Shown here: in pieces, positions 43,111 through 54,800 of the stretch
How positions within the stretch are numbered: position 1 is the first letter of the stretch
How the letters are laid out: each line of letters starts with the position of its first letter
From: Ophiostoma sp. CBS 140.51
Taxonomy: Eukaryota > Ascomycota > Sordariomycetes > Ophiostomatales > Ophiostomataceae
Assembly (NCBI GenBank): GCA_029298735.1
Contig: JANSLP010000027.1
Span: 1-64,000, forward strand
Length of the DNA stretch: 64,000 nucleotides
Direction of reading: 5' to 3'
Program-made: the position numbers and the translations under genes
The notes under the pieces: generated by a model
What the model was told of the DNA's origin: nothing
Seen by the model: only the letters and a program-made list of their open reading frames with translations
Database searches by the model: none

Positions 43111-44017
43111 CCTCACAGCTCTTCACAACCGTGGAAGCTGCCTCGAAACAGGCCGACATAAAGGCTGAAGTTTACGACACCGACAGATTTGCAGAACTAT
43201 ACAATGCGTCGCTGAATCCACAGACGGAAAGCCTGGGCCTGGCGGCCCGCTTTCTGCTGTCGTTTTTTTCGAAAGCACGGCATCGCCTTTGCCTTTCTTG
43301 GCGGTTGGACAATCTACTTGCGCGGTGGCTGGCGGCAGACCCAAGATGTGGACATTTGTGTGAACGCGACAATGGAGTATCTCAAGTCTCTATTGTTAAG
43401 TAAAAGCCGGTGAGTTCTTTGGGGCCAGGAAGGACTGTATCTCGTAGTACAAAGCGCACCCCGTCTGACTGTAGTAGTCTCTGTGTCCCGCAAATCCACG
43501 GTCTTACCTGCATCCAGGTGTTTGTCCACACCGGCGGTGCTTGGGATGCGGCCAGCTTTTCAGCAGTCCCGGTTAGCGTGGATATCATCATCAACGGTTT
43601 GTCGTAACCTGCAGAGCCTCGTTTCCGTCCTATTTCGGATTCTCGACCCCCTACGCCCCAACAGACAAGTCTAACTCTCCTCCAAGGCTACTTGGGCACG
43701 CCACAGGGTCTGCCCAACGGAACGGAAATCATCCTGCCTGTGCCGAACACCACCTAGGGGACCAACCCTGTGTCCGCCATTGACCATTTCTTCCAGATGT
43801 CCACCAAGCTGCAGGCCCACTACACGCGCCTCTTCCTCGTCACTTCCTTTACCAACACTGTGTGGGAAATGCGCGACTTTCTGAATCTCGAGCACCGCCA
43901 GGCTTCTTTGCCGACTTTGCCGTCACCAACGACAGCGACACCACCGGCGTGGTCACGAACATGCAGATACTCCTGGGACTCCTGTCTGACGACGAGCTGG
44001 CCCAACTGCAGCAGTAA
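43111..44017 (+). pseudogene. Decayed nucleotidyltransferase-like gene
   Basis: Coding similarity runs through several frames. Start: AASKQADIKAEVYDTDRFAELY. After a T7 run at 43263-43269 the frame shifts into KHGIAFAFLGGWTIYLRGG and RQTQDVDICVNATMEYL, a classic GG...D-x-D nucleotidyltransferase motif. A second shift lies between about 43390 and 43490, before IQVFVHTGGAWDAASF and VSVDIIIN. A probable intron (43597-43686) leads to GYLGTPQGLPNGTEIILP. Then a TAG at 43755-43757 is followed in frame by GTNPVSAIDHFFQMSTK. A third shift near 43900 leads to FFADFAVTNDSDTTGVV and a TAA at 44015. No start ATG is found. Four separate lesions argue for a true pseudogene rather than sequencing error. Confidence 0.75.
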
Positions 44018-46319
44018 GCACGAGGCAGAGTAGCCGTTACAGCAGGCACTCAACGGCCAGATAATTTGCCCTGATGTGATGACGGCGATATGGCTTTCCA
44101 AAAAGAGCTGGGGCTACTTCTTTAAGGAAAGATAGAGATCCTAGAGAAGTTTTCTGTTCATTTTTATTATATATATCACAGGAGTTGTTTGTGGTATGTA
44201 TTATAAAGTCCGAGTGCCCGGTCACTTTCTCTATGAGTTCGCATCAGTCAGTCCAGCCAATGAAATGTTATTTGCACAATTTGTTGACTTGGACGCTGGT
44301 GTTTTGGCTTCCGTCTCGGAGAAACATCCGCGTCAGTCTCTAGTCTCCAGTCTCCAACGTCTCCAATTTTCGGGTATACAACAAAAATAAGTCCCACGCT
44401 CTTTCTTGCCAGCAGATCTACACCTTTCCACCTTTCAATTGCCCCAAGAGGTCGGTGAACGCCGAACATCTAATTGCAGGGCTATGTAGGGCAGACTGCC
44501 GTCGACCGTAGCCGCGTTTCGTTTCCGTTCGTCCTACTTTCTAGTAGTTCGCCGGCCTGTGTCGCGTGTCGTTCACCGGATGCTGATCTCTTGAGTTGCG
44601 GCTTCTCCAAGTGTGGTGTCTCGTAAGCTCCATAAGCATGCATGGCCAGTATCGGCTTCGGCACACAAATATGAGCCGAGTCCTGAAGCTGAGCTTCCTC
44701 GCCGCCCTGCAGCCTGCCGCTTCTCGTGGGGGCCAAACTGTTGATCTGCTTCTTCATTTTCGTCGTCTCTCTCAAACTCTCACTCGCAAGCCGTCTTTTC
44801 CGAAAGCGGCATCCACAACTGTTGTTACACATTGAAAGCTATTTTGTGCACCTGCAGTTTACGACGTCCCAACCTCATGATAGAATACACCTTCCGTGTG
44901 CAAGTTATCGGGGACCATATATTGTCTGACCACCCACGCGAGAAGCCAGACAAGGTTGGATCGACAAACCACGCGGTCGGGCACATAATGAGACAGCTTG
45001 TGGAAGTGATTCATGAACTTGAAGACAACTCAAGAGAATAAACTAAACATCCAACCACACGCAGGTTTTGGAATTATCGCCGCAGCCCATGATCGACCTA
45101 TCCCCTGCGAAAGAGGGTTGGAATGATACGGCGCCCGGAAGCAGGCTCACAGCTCTCACAGCCCTCTCTCGCGCAGACTTGCTCTTTTTTTTCTTATTTT
45201 TCCACAAACGCCTCCCGGAGCGTCAAGCCTATTCACATCCGGCACGCCCCAGTCTTGGGCCCCTTGTCAGTGCTTGTTGAGTGCTTGTGCGGACATGGTG
45301 TGGAGCTAGCGCCTTCCTTCCCTCCCTTCCCACCGCCTGTCACCCCTCCTTTGCACCTTCCAATGTGGGCTTACACGGGGTTGCATGCACACTAAAAAGC
45401 TCAACGACTGGGGTAGGATGGGGGAAGAGACAAGAAAGACGATGGCGCCTTTCCTGTGACTTTTTTTTTTGTATATTTTCTTTCTTTCTTTTGCGTGCGT
45501 CTGTTCTCACTCCGAAACGTGCTGCTCAACGGTGCCGTCTTCCCGGCACCCAATTGCCGAGCAGCCAGCCAAAGAAGAAACGAGCACGCAAAACTCGCCC
45601 GTAAAAAGAAGGGTCGCAAAAAAAGGGCAGGTGCAGGAAAAGAAAAACTGCAGGTAAGGAAGTAGCGAAGGAGACGACAAGGAAATAAAGGAAATAAATA
45701 ATGAAAAAAGCGGAAGCCGCGATGAGGGCCGTGAGTCGGTCGCTGTTTCCCATTTTTGTTTCCTGAATCACGACTCTGTTCCCTTCCCCTTGTCCAGTTC
45801 TCTCTCTCTTTCCTTCTTGTTTGCCCCTTTTCTCTTCCTCGTCTTTGCCTCAACCTTCTTCATATTTTTTGCTATCATAATTCTCCCTCACAGGCCCTGC
45901 TCCCCGTGGTATTTACTACGCTGAGACGAGCCGAAGAAGAAGCGAACCGAAGAACACAGACACACACGCTCACAAAAAAGAAAGAGGACCCCAGTATCCA
46001 GCACCCTTGCGCGCGGACCATTGTCCGATGCATGCAACGAAAAGAAAAGGATCGTCCCGAGCAAACAAAGTTGCAGAAAATAAAAAACCGGACCAACTGG
46101 GAAACCACAGACCGACAGTACCCAGACCCAGGTCATAACACACAAAGGCAAGGGTGTGTGTGTATGTGTGGCCCCCACTGCCCGCTGCGAGTACACCTCG
46201 AGGTCGTCCTTTAAAGACACTACCTCCCACTTCCATTCTTTTGTTTCCTTTCCTTTTCCAGTTTCGGTTCCTCTCATTCTGAGCTCACTGTCAAGTCACT
46301 TCACAACATCCTTGACATC
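44018..46319. other. Intergenic, 2.3 kb, possible small gene relics
   Basis: Mostly unassigned. A 54-codon frame at 44671-44835 (+) begins with a signal-peptide-like MSRVLKLSFLAALQPAAS. An open frame ending at 45041 reads IEYTFRVQVIGDHILSDHP then REKPDKVGSTNHAVGHI, which looks more protein-like than its surroundings, but neither has a recognisable domain or clear gene structure. The right part (45380-46319) is a CT-rich and CA-rich upstream region of the MFS transporter. Confidence 0.35.
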
Positions 46320-48582
46320 ATGACGGCACACGACGAAGAAAAGGCAGCACTGGGGACTGCCCCAAGCTCAACTACACCACCGGCGGCAGCAACAACAACA
46401 GAAACAACAACAGCGCCATCGACAACAACAGCAGTACCCACTGTCTCGACACTCGACGTGAAGCCGCACAGCGAGACAAAAGAAACAAAAGGCGACGACG
46501 GCGAGACAAGTAATGGTACCACGGACGACGACGAAGATGACGACGACGAAGATGACGCCCGCGACGCCAGCCCGTACGAGGTCGTCGAGATCGAGCAGGT
46601 CGACGGCAACGGCCTGTCGGCTGCCGAAAAGGGCGTGGCTGGCATTGTGGACGACGACGAGATTCAGGCCGACGAGAACGAAGTCGTCCACCACCAAGGC
46701 GGCAGCCGTATCTCAGCCACCCTGTCCCGCATTGCCAGTAACGCCAGCTCGGCCGTCCGCAGAAACAACAAAGCCGCAACGGCAGCTCGCCTCGCCGCCT
46801 CGCCCATCCCACTGATGGACCTCGACAAGGGCATCGTCGGCTGGGACTCTCCCGACGACCCAGAGTACCCCCTCAACTTTGCGCCGCGCCGCAAGTGGCT
46901 CGTCATTGTTTTCCTTGCCTCCATGACGCTCATGACGCCCCTTGCGTCGTCCATCCTGGCGCCCGGAATCAACTATATGGATGCCGACTTTAACAACGAC
47001 AACGTGACGATTGGCTCGCTGGCCGTGAGCATCTATCTCTTGTGCGTTTCGTCCACCCATCCAATTATCGATTTGCACTTGCTGGGACATTTTGCTAACC
47101 ATCTGCCACTCGGACAGAGGATATGCTGTGGGACCGTTGAGTATGTTTTCGTTCTCCTACTCTCTCTTGTAATTTAACTAACCACTAACCACAAACAGTG
47201 CTTGCTGGCATGTCTGAGTTGTACGGTCGCCACATTGTGCTCTCCGTCTCCAATGTCTTCTTCTGCGCATGGCAGATTGGGTGCGCACTGGCGCCGTCGC
47301 TGGACAGTCTGATTGTGTTCCGTGTGCTGGCCGGCATCGGTGGCAGTGCGTGCATGAGTCTGGGTGGTGCCGTGATTGGTGATCTTGTAAGTCGATGAGC
47401 CGAAGACTTACAGTGGAAAAAATATGTTGGCTGTTGAAGACTGACGTTTGTAGTTCCGTATTGAGGAGAGAGGCTTGGCACTGTCCATTTGGACCCTTGG
47501 ACCACTGTAAATCATCCTTCCCTTTTGTTGTTGTTGTTTTATTTTTCTCGTCACTATTGGATCACAAACATACTGACTGGTGGCTCTCATAGTGTCGGCC
47601 CGTCGATTGGTCCCATTGCCGGTGCCTGGCTTGCCCAGACGATCGGTTGGCGCTGGGATTTCTGGATCGTCCTCATCCCCGGTGCCATCAACACAGCCGT
47701 CATCGCCGTTTTCAGCCGCGAGACCAGCCACCACGTCCTCGTCCGTCGCAAAGTCAACCGCCTCGCCAAGGAACTCGGCCGCGACGACCTACGCAGCTGC
47801 TACGAGAACCCCGATAAGCCACGGCCCACGACCCGCCATGCCCTGCTCCAGGGCCTCGTCCGTCCACTCAAGATGCTCGCCCTGTCGCCTGTCTTGCTGG
47901 TGATTTCGCTGTACACTGCCTTTGCGTATGGTGTGCTTTACCTGCTGTTCAACACCATCCCCATGGTCTTCCAAGAGGGCTACCACTGGAGTATCGGCAT
48001 CACCGGTCTAGTGTACATCCCGCTCGGTCTCGGCTACTGTTGTGGTCTGATGGTCTTTGCGCGCATGTCTGACGGCACCGTCATCCGCCTGACCAAGAAA
48101 AACGGTGGCGTGTATGAGCCGGAGATGCGCCTGGTCGATTGCATCTATTTTGCTTGCTGTCTGCCCATTACCTTTTTCTGGTACGGCTGGTCCGCCGACA
48201 AGCATGTTCACGTATGTTTTTCAATGACCTTCTTATATGTTTTCCTCTTATCTTACATATTGTACTAACGGCTCAGTGGATCGTTCCCGTGTTGGGTCTA
48301 TTCCCGTACGGTTTCGCTGTTATCGGCGTCTGGCAGCCCTCCCAGGCCTATGTTATCGATGCCTATGGCCACTATGCGGCTAGCGCAACGGCTGCCTTTA
48401 CCGTCTTCCGATCGGTCGTGGCCGCCTTCTTGCCGCTGGCAGGCCCGACCATGTATGCCACGCTGGGTGTGGGCTGGGGTAACAGCCTGCTGGGCTTTAT
48501 CTGCATTGCCCTTATCCCAGCACCACTTCTGATTTACCGCTTCGGCGGCAAGCTGCGGAAACGCTTCCCACTGGATCTGTGA
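46320..48582 (+). CDS. MFS multidrug transporter, DHA1 type
   Basis: Plasma-membrane drug:proton antiporter-like protein of 636 residues. Six exons: 46320-47041, 47118-47140, 47199-47386, 47454-47506, 47593-48211 and 48277-48582. Introns are 58-86 nt with GTRNGT-type donors (one GTAAAT) and AG acceptors. The 23-nt second exon restores LGYAVGPL. Family features: SELYGRH between TM2 and TM3, GGAVIGDLFRIEERGLALS, and the antiporter motif GPLVGPSIGPIAGAW in TM5; twelve membrane segments fit. The ~195-residue cytosolic N-terminus is unusually long, with a Thr-rich tract and an acidic run of Asp/Glu at about 68-80. The substrate is not predictable. It converges with the flavocytochrome gene. Confidence 0.93.
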
Positions 48583-48978
48583 GGAAAGAGAACAGATATA
48601 GGATGAAAACATCTAGAAGTCTAGATCTAAAAGTGGTGGTGATATGTGAAGTGCTAATTTATTTTATTTTTTTGGATCATTAGATACATTGGCGTTTGCG
48701 TTGGATTTTTAACATTTTTGCATTGATTGGTTTTGGCTTCGTTTTCTTTGGATCAGTTCATAGCGGGCGACTGCGCTTTCTGGACGATATCATGGTGCAT
48801 CATACATTTTCATAGGAAAAGCATAATAAATACTGGAAACTAAAACTCGTTGGAATATGGAAATGGGCTGTAACCAAAAACTTAAAATATCAATTGGATG
48901 CCGCTGGGTCTTGTTTTGTACATGTACATGTTCTATCGTGTATATACGCTCCCCCCACCCCCCCTTTTTTTCATCAGC
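48583..48978. other. Convergent 3' flanks
   Basis: A short A+T-rich stretch between the stops of the MFS gene (+) and the flavocytochrome gene (-). Polyadenylation regions are expected here. No gene. Confidence 0.6.
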
Positions 48979-50517
48979 TTACAACTTGCTGCTGTTGCGC
49001 GAGGCAGGCACCTGCAGAGGATCGTACGTGCGCTGCGACAGGACATCGTCCGGCACGCCGTTGGGGTGGCTCGTCAGCGAGCGCGTGTCCACTAGCTCGG
49101 GGCCCAGGTCGTCAATCGTCCGCGCACCCACCAGGCGCATGTCCATCTCCAGCTCGTCCTTGAGCAGCTGCATGGCGCGGTCGACACCCTCGAGACCATA
49201 GGCAGACATGGCGTACAAAAAGGGGCGGCCAATACCGACACCCTTGGCACCCAGGCACAGCGCCTTCAGGATATCGGTGGCACGGCGCAGACCGCCGTCC
49301 ACGTACACCTCGATGCGGCGGTCCAGGCCGCGGGCCTTGAGCACGGGCATCGTCTCGGCCAGTACCTCCAGTGACGACCGCGCAAAGTCGAGCTGACGGC
49401 CACCGTGGTTGGAGAGCACGACACCATCGACCAGGCCCGTCTCGGCCGCACGCACAACATCCTCGACACGCTGCACGCCCTTCAATATAATGGGCAGGCG
49501 CGTCACCGAGCGGAACCAGGGGAGGTCATCCCAGCACAGACTCGGGTCGATAAACGAGCTAATGGCACGGGCGGCGCCCTGCGAGGTATCCGAGGCGAGA
49601 CCCTCCTTCTTCTGCACGGAACTGCCGCCGTCGCCCAGCGCCGTCGCCTTGGCGCGCATGTCCTTTTCGCGGCGGCCCAGCTGGGGCGCGTCGACGGTAA
49701 TAAATAGCGCACGGCAGCCACGCTTCTCAGCGTGCTGAATAATCTTGCGGGTAATCTCGCGGTCCTTGTTGACGTATAGCTGCAGCCACTGGTACGGGTT
49801 GCCGGGGCCCTCGGCGGCATCCATGATTTCGTCAAACGAGCACGAGGCCAGCGTCGGGATCATCTGGACGACCTGGTGGCGCGAGGCGGCTTTTGTGAGC
49901 ACAGTCTCGCCCTCGGGGTGGCCCAGCTTGCCCAGCGCCGTGGCCGTCACATAAAACGGCGCGGCAACACGGGCGCCAAACATGCGCGTCGACAGGTCGA
50001 CACGCTCCACGTCCACCAAAATGCGCGGGCGGAACCAGACACGCTGGAAGGCGGCGCGGTTCTCGCGCACAGAAATCTCGTCGTCGGCGGCACTCGAGTA
50101 ATATGCCCAGGCGCCCTTCTTCATGACCCGGCGGGCCACGGCCTCAAAGTCGAGCAGGTTGTAGCAGCTGTCGACGGGCGGCATGAGAGCACGGGCTTCG
50201 GCCACAGCGGCATCCTCGGCGGCCTCGGCCTCCTCCTCGGGCGTCTTCTTGCGGTTCTTGTCGGCCTCGACCACCGCGGCCATGTCGGTCACGGGGCCCA
50301 GGTGCTTGGACTTGTCGAGGTACTTGTCCAGAGTGTCGGGCGGGTGGACAGGGTCAAAGGCGGCGGTGGCATCGCGGCCGGCGTACTTGAGAATAATCTT
50401 TTGGCCGCCCGGGTGCTCCGGCAAAAACTCGGTCACATCGTAGACGTTGCCGCGCACAATGACCCAGCACGAGTCGGTGCTGTTGTGCTTGCTGATTTCT
50501 TGTGCCGACAATGCCAT
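48979..50517 (-). CDS. Cytochrome b5-domain FMN 2-hydroxyacid dehydrogenase with PTS1
   Basis: Flavocytochrome b2-like oxidoreductase, 512 residues, single exon. An N-terminal cytochrome b5 domain has the heme ligand motif HPGG (35-38) and a second His in FDPVHPPD. The FMN-dependent alpha-hydroxyacid dehydrogenase domain starts near residue 125, with LSNHGGRQLDF (catalytic His and Arg) and YVDGGLRRATDILKALCLGA and GVGIGRPFLY (FMN phosphate site). Yeast Cyb2 has a long mitochondrial presequence; here the b5 domain begins at residue 1-5. The protein ends in SSKL, a textbook C-terminal peroxisomal signal. The upstream in-frame extension (to 50784) is a hydrophobic CT-tract translation and I treat it as leader. 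The substrate could be L-lactate, mandelate, glycolate or another 2-hydroxyacid. Confidence 0.92.
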   Translation of the reverse strand: MALSAQEISKHNSTDSCWVIVRGNVYDVTEFLPEHPGGQKIILKYAGRDATAAFDPVHPPDTLDKYLDKSKHLGPVTDMAAVVEADKNRKKTPEEEAEAAEDAAVAEARALMPPVDSCYNLLDFEAVARRVMKKGAWAYYSSAADDEISVRENRAAFQRVWFRPRILVDVERVDLSTRMFGARVAAPFYVTATALGKLGHPEGETVLTKAASRHQVVQMIPTLASCSFDEIMDAAEGPGNPYQWLQLYVNKDREITRKIIQHAEKRGCRALFITVDAPQLGRREKDMRAKATALGDGGSSVQKKEGLASDTSQGAARAISSFIDPSLCWDDLPWFRSVTRLPIILKGVQRVEDVVRAAETGLVDGVVLSNHGGRQLDFARSSLEVLAETMPVLKARGLDRRIEVYVDGGLRRATDILKALCLGAKGVGIGRPFLYAMSAYGLEGVDRAMQLLKDELEMDMRLVGARTIDDLGPELVDTRSLTSHPNGVPDDVLSQRTYDPLQVPASRNSSKL

Positions 50518-51874
50518 CTTGTCTGTGTTGTGCGTGGTGTTGTGGGAAGGAAAAGAGATCAAGGAAAAGACGCAGATCCGAGTTCCGGACAAAGGTCGGA
50601 GAGTTCTCGTTGCTGTGAGTTGGTGACGTAGACACAGCAGAGAGGAAGGAGGTGATGAGGAGTCGAACGTCGAGGGGGAAAGTGCGAACAAGAGATGGAA
50701 TAGAAGAAAAGAAGGAACGAACAAGAGAAGAAACAAAAAGGAAAGAACCAAAAATTGTCCAAACGGAAAGAATGGGGAAGTCAATACATAAAAAGGGCGC
50801 CGCCTCCAATCGTCATCTCTTGTCTTTTTGTTCCCCTCTCTCTTTGCGCTGGTCCGACGGCCATAACGATTTCCTGGTTATTTCTCTCCTTTTTCTCTTT
50901 CCCTCTCTACTTTTTGCTCTTTCTCTGTTCTCCTCTCTTGTCGCCCGGCTATTTTTTGCGGGGAATGCACTTTTTGGTGGTATTGATGGGGACTTACCCC
51001 AAATAGCTGGGTCCTTCCCTCGCCTGCGAATTCCAGGTCGGACCAGCCAAACCGCTGCCATTTGAAAAAGCGACAGGACGCTAAACCCGAAATGGAAACA
51101 TTGCCCAATTTGTGCAAGAGCGACAGTGGACTCGACAGCCCATGACGCCTCTCGTCGCCTGCCAATTGACCGCCAATCGCCTGCCATGCCGCCTTGCCGC
51201 CTGCCAAAAATGCGCAAAAAGCCGTGCTCAACCGTTGTCATCTACTGGACCTCGTGCTGAATTGCCCCGTAGACTTTCGTTAGTCTCTAAGTGCAGCGGC
51301 GCAAGGCCGTGCGGTCAACAAGAAAGGCTCGGACAATACGCCGGGAAATGATTCTCCAGAAAACGCAGAACCGAACCCCAGATTTTCGACTAGCATGATA
51401 TAATTATTCAAAAAAGCTGTCAAGGGTGAGAAAGGACTTTCAGAGAAGGCTGAGAGCGCCAGCTACCAAAATAGGAAATATGTCTAAAAAGGATAAATTG
51501 AGAGATAGCTGGAACCTGGTATTTTCTCTTAAAAGAATGGAAACTTGAGTGAGAAAACGAGATAGCAAGATAGTGAAAGATAAAAGACGGCCAAGAAACA
51601 TGTCACAAACGAGACACCGAGGTAAGAACCCGAGGGAATATATGAAGAACCGAAGAAGCCGCTGAATTAACGGGGTATATATAAATGGCATAACATGGCG
51701 TATGTGAATATGCAAAAGAAGAAAGAAAGAAAAATAAACAAAAGAATAAGAAAGCAGGTCTATGATAACATGAAAGATGTAGATATGCGGCCAGGTCCGT
51801 TGCATGTACACCAAAGTATCCAACATGTGTCAACAAATGTCCAAAAATAAACGAATGTCAGAGACGGAGGTTAA
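50518..51874. other. Intergenic, 1.4 kb
   Basis: Upstream region of the flavocytochrome gene (purine-rich on + strand to about 50760, i.e. CT-rich in the gene's sense), then the A+T-rich 3' flank of the SH3 gene (51350-51870). No additional gene is supported. Confidence 0.5.
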
Positions 51875-54800
51875 TCACCGACTTGACGACGTGGAGTGGC
51901 TCGCGATACTGACCGGCCGCTTGATCGACGGCGTGCTGCTGTGGTTGTTGTGGCTCCGGAGTCGTGACAAGAAGCCACCACCCCCACCCCCGCCGGCATT
52001 GCTGCTGCGCTCTTGACTGACCACACTCGAGGCATCGCTCGCAACACCCTCCCTGACCGAGTTGGGCTCAATGTGCGACTGCGGGAAGTAGCCCCATTTG
52101 CCCTTGGCGTTTGTGCCCGCCCAGCACCAGTGGTCCGGGTGTGACCAGATAATGTTGGTGACTGTCTCATTGCGGTCCAGCTTGAGCCACTCCGAGTTCC
52201 GATACGCGCTCGACGACGCCCACTTCCACCGCGTCGTCGCCCGCAGTGCACTCGTGCCCTGTGTGCGGATCTCGTTGCGCGGCGGTGGGTCGAGCCGGAC
52301 GTGTTCAACGGGAAAGGGTCCCCGCACGTTGTCGAACCAGCCAACTGCCCATTCGCCCTTGTACTTGGCTGGAAACTCGATACCGACAATCTTGGAGCCG
52401 ATGGGGAACTGGATGGGCACGACGCCGTCAAAGGGCCGGCGGAGCGCGCCGTGGGCTTTGCGGAAGGACTCAATCGCCATAGCGGTAGGTAGTTGCTGCA
52501 GCTCGCGGCGAATACCGTCGAGTTCCGAGGTGTTGGGCGGCAGGGTGAAGTGCAGGTCGTAGTCGTTTCGGAACTGCTCAGGACGCTCGGGACCGTCAAT
52601 GACCGTGACGCCCTGCACCTCTGGCAAGGGGCGAGGGTGACGAGACAAGTGTGAGAACAGCTGGCCCTGCGTGAAGAAGACGGTGGCGTCGCTCTCTTCG
52701 AGGGTGTGGCCGTCCTGCAGACAAAAAATGCAGGCATACAGCGGATCGTCGACCTGCTTGGCTGGCAGGTGGCATTTCGACAAGAACCGAAGGCGGAAGC
52801 CGATGCCATGCATGCGGTAGTTAGCGCTTGCTAAATTTTGTTAGTGAAGAACATCTTGCCAGGGGTGGCGAGCGAAGAAACAGGTACGCACCCAGATTCT
52901 GACGGTCCTTGTCGACTTCAGACCATTGCAGCTCGTATAGACAGTGTGTGCACTTGGCAGCGTATGCGCCGGCTCCGCTATACGACTATTTGAAAGTATT
53001 AGTCAGAGCACTCACGAGAAAGTAAACAGGCACGAATAGGACTCACCAGCTTCTTAATCTGTCGTACACCAGCGTTTCCGCGCTGCACTTCTTTGGCACC
53101 CTCACAGAAGCCCTTGAGGAGATGGTACGAGCTACCAGGGCCAATGTTGCAGTCGGCTGGCCGGATCTTTGCGATACGCTCCTCGGCGGCATCAGGGAAG
53201 CCTTGCTGACTGGGGCAGTCGACGGGAATCAAACCAGGGTCGATGTCGACAATCGGCCGAATAATCTCCAGACCAGGCTGCTCGTCTGGCAGCACCGGTG
53301 GCATATTGACGGGTATTAGTGGTGGCTGCAGCACGGGCTGCTGTGGTTGTTGATGCTGCTGCTGCGGCGGCGTCGGCTGCTGCTGCTGGGATCCAGAAGC
53401 AAAGGAGGCCAGCAACTGAGGTTGGGCGCCTGTCGGCGAGCTTGGGCTCACGGCCGTAGTGGCCTGCCCGGCAATGGGACTAATAGGATCGAGAGATGAG
53501 TCGCGCATCTGGTTGCTGAGCCCATTGAGATACGAATCAAAGCTGAACACGGAGCCGTTGGTCGAACTGGCCGTGGAGGCAGTTGTGTTGCTGATCTGGG
53601 ATTGGCGGGGCGAGATGAAACCAGACGGTGCTGACGTCGGGCCGGGCAGAGACTGTCTTCCTAGTTGTTGTTGCTGTTGTTGTTGGGAGAAGACGTAGTT
53701 CTGTCCTGATGACTGTTGTGACGGAAGAGACCATGAAGCAGACATAACTGGCACGTTGACGGGCGGCGCTGACAGCTGTTCGGGCCGGAGCGACACGGTG
53801 CGGGGCGATGGGTCAGCCGTGCCACGTGCCACCTGCTGTTGCCAAGCATCCACGCCCTCGTCGAGGCGCCGTGCGTACTGCCGTGGTGGACTAGGCGGGA
53901 ACGAGGATGTTGGCGGTGGTGGCGGCGGGATCATAAAGTCGGCCGAGTGAGTTGTGGCCACGGTTGTTGGTGATGGTAGCGTTGGCGAGTCGGGTCGTGT
54001 CGAGATGCGTCGCCGCCGTTCTGGCACCTCGCCACCGTCAGCCTCACCAGCACCATTGCTCTGCTCCTCGCCCTCATGTCCTTCTACGATCGTGCCCACT
54101 GAAGGACGGGCACCAATCTGCCACGGGTTAACACCTGGGATAGGTGGTGGTGGGTCAGGCAGAGACGGTGGTGGCGGAGGCGGCTCGGGGATCGAAGGCA
54201 GCATGGTCGGCGTGGCAATGGAGTGTCTTGATAACGTCGGCGACACATTGGCGTTGGGATTTTGATTTGTGTGCTGCGACTGTCCATTGTTCCACCCAAG
54301 ATCTGGTCCACCCTGAATGCCCATCACAGGTGGTGCATCCTCGCGTTGCTGCTGTGCATCACTAGGCACGTGCACAACCGTATCGTACCGTTGCACGCTG
54401 GGAACAACGACACCCGGTGCACCACCTACCGATCCCAAGTCCAGAGCATCGTCCGGATGTGGACTCCGTGCACCAGTCACGCTGCTGGTATAGCTGGTCG
54501 AGCTGCGGCCGCCAAGGCTGTTGACACGTGAAACGTCGGCTGTGGTGAAAAAGGGAGATGCCTGGGAGATGAGAGGCGTGGGCGGGTTCGAGAGGCCTGT
54601 TACTGATGCTGCTGATACTGATGCCGGTGCCTCGAGTTTCATGCGCCGCAAGATCGGGGCGATTTTCAGAGTGGTCTGCTGTGCTGTCTTGCCGAGCTCC
54701 TTAAATTTGTCGGCGTCGAAGCTGTCTTGCTCGGTGTAGTCGTCAAAGACGTAGACGAGGTTGTTCAAAGCGTCGATATACTCAGCGATGCCGTCTAAGT

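Noticed and set aside
50518..50784. N-terminal extension of the flavocytochrome (89 codons, hydrophobic)
   Set aside because: Could look like a signal or membrane anchor, but it is a translation of the CT-rich leader, and the b5 domain begins right after the ATG at 50517.
53200..53260. tRNA B-box-like word on the minus strand
   Set aside because: It lies inside the SH3-protein coding exon, with no matching A box or cloverleaf. No tRNA was found in the window by eye, although weak or intron-containing ones could be missed.
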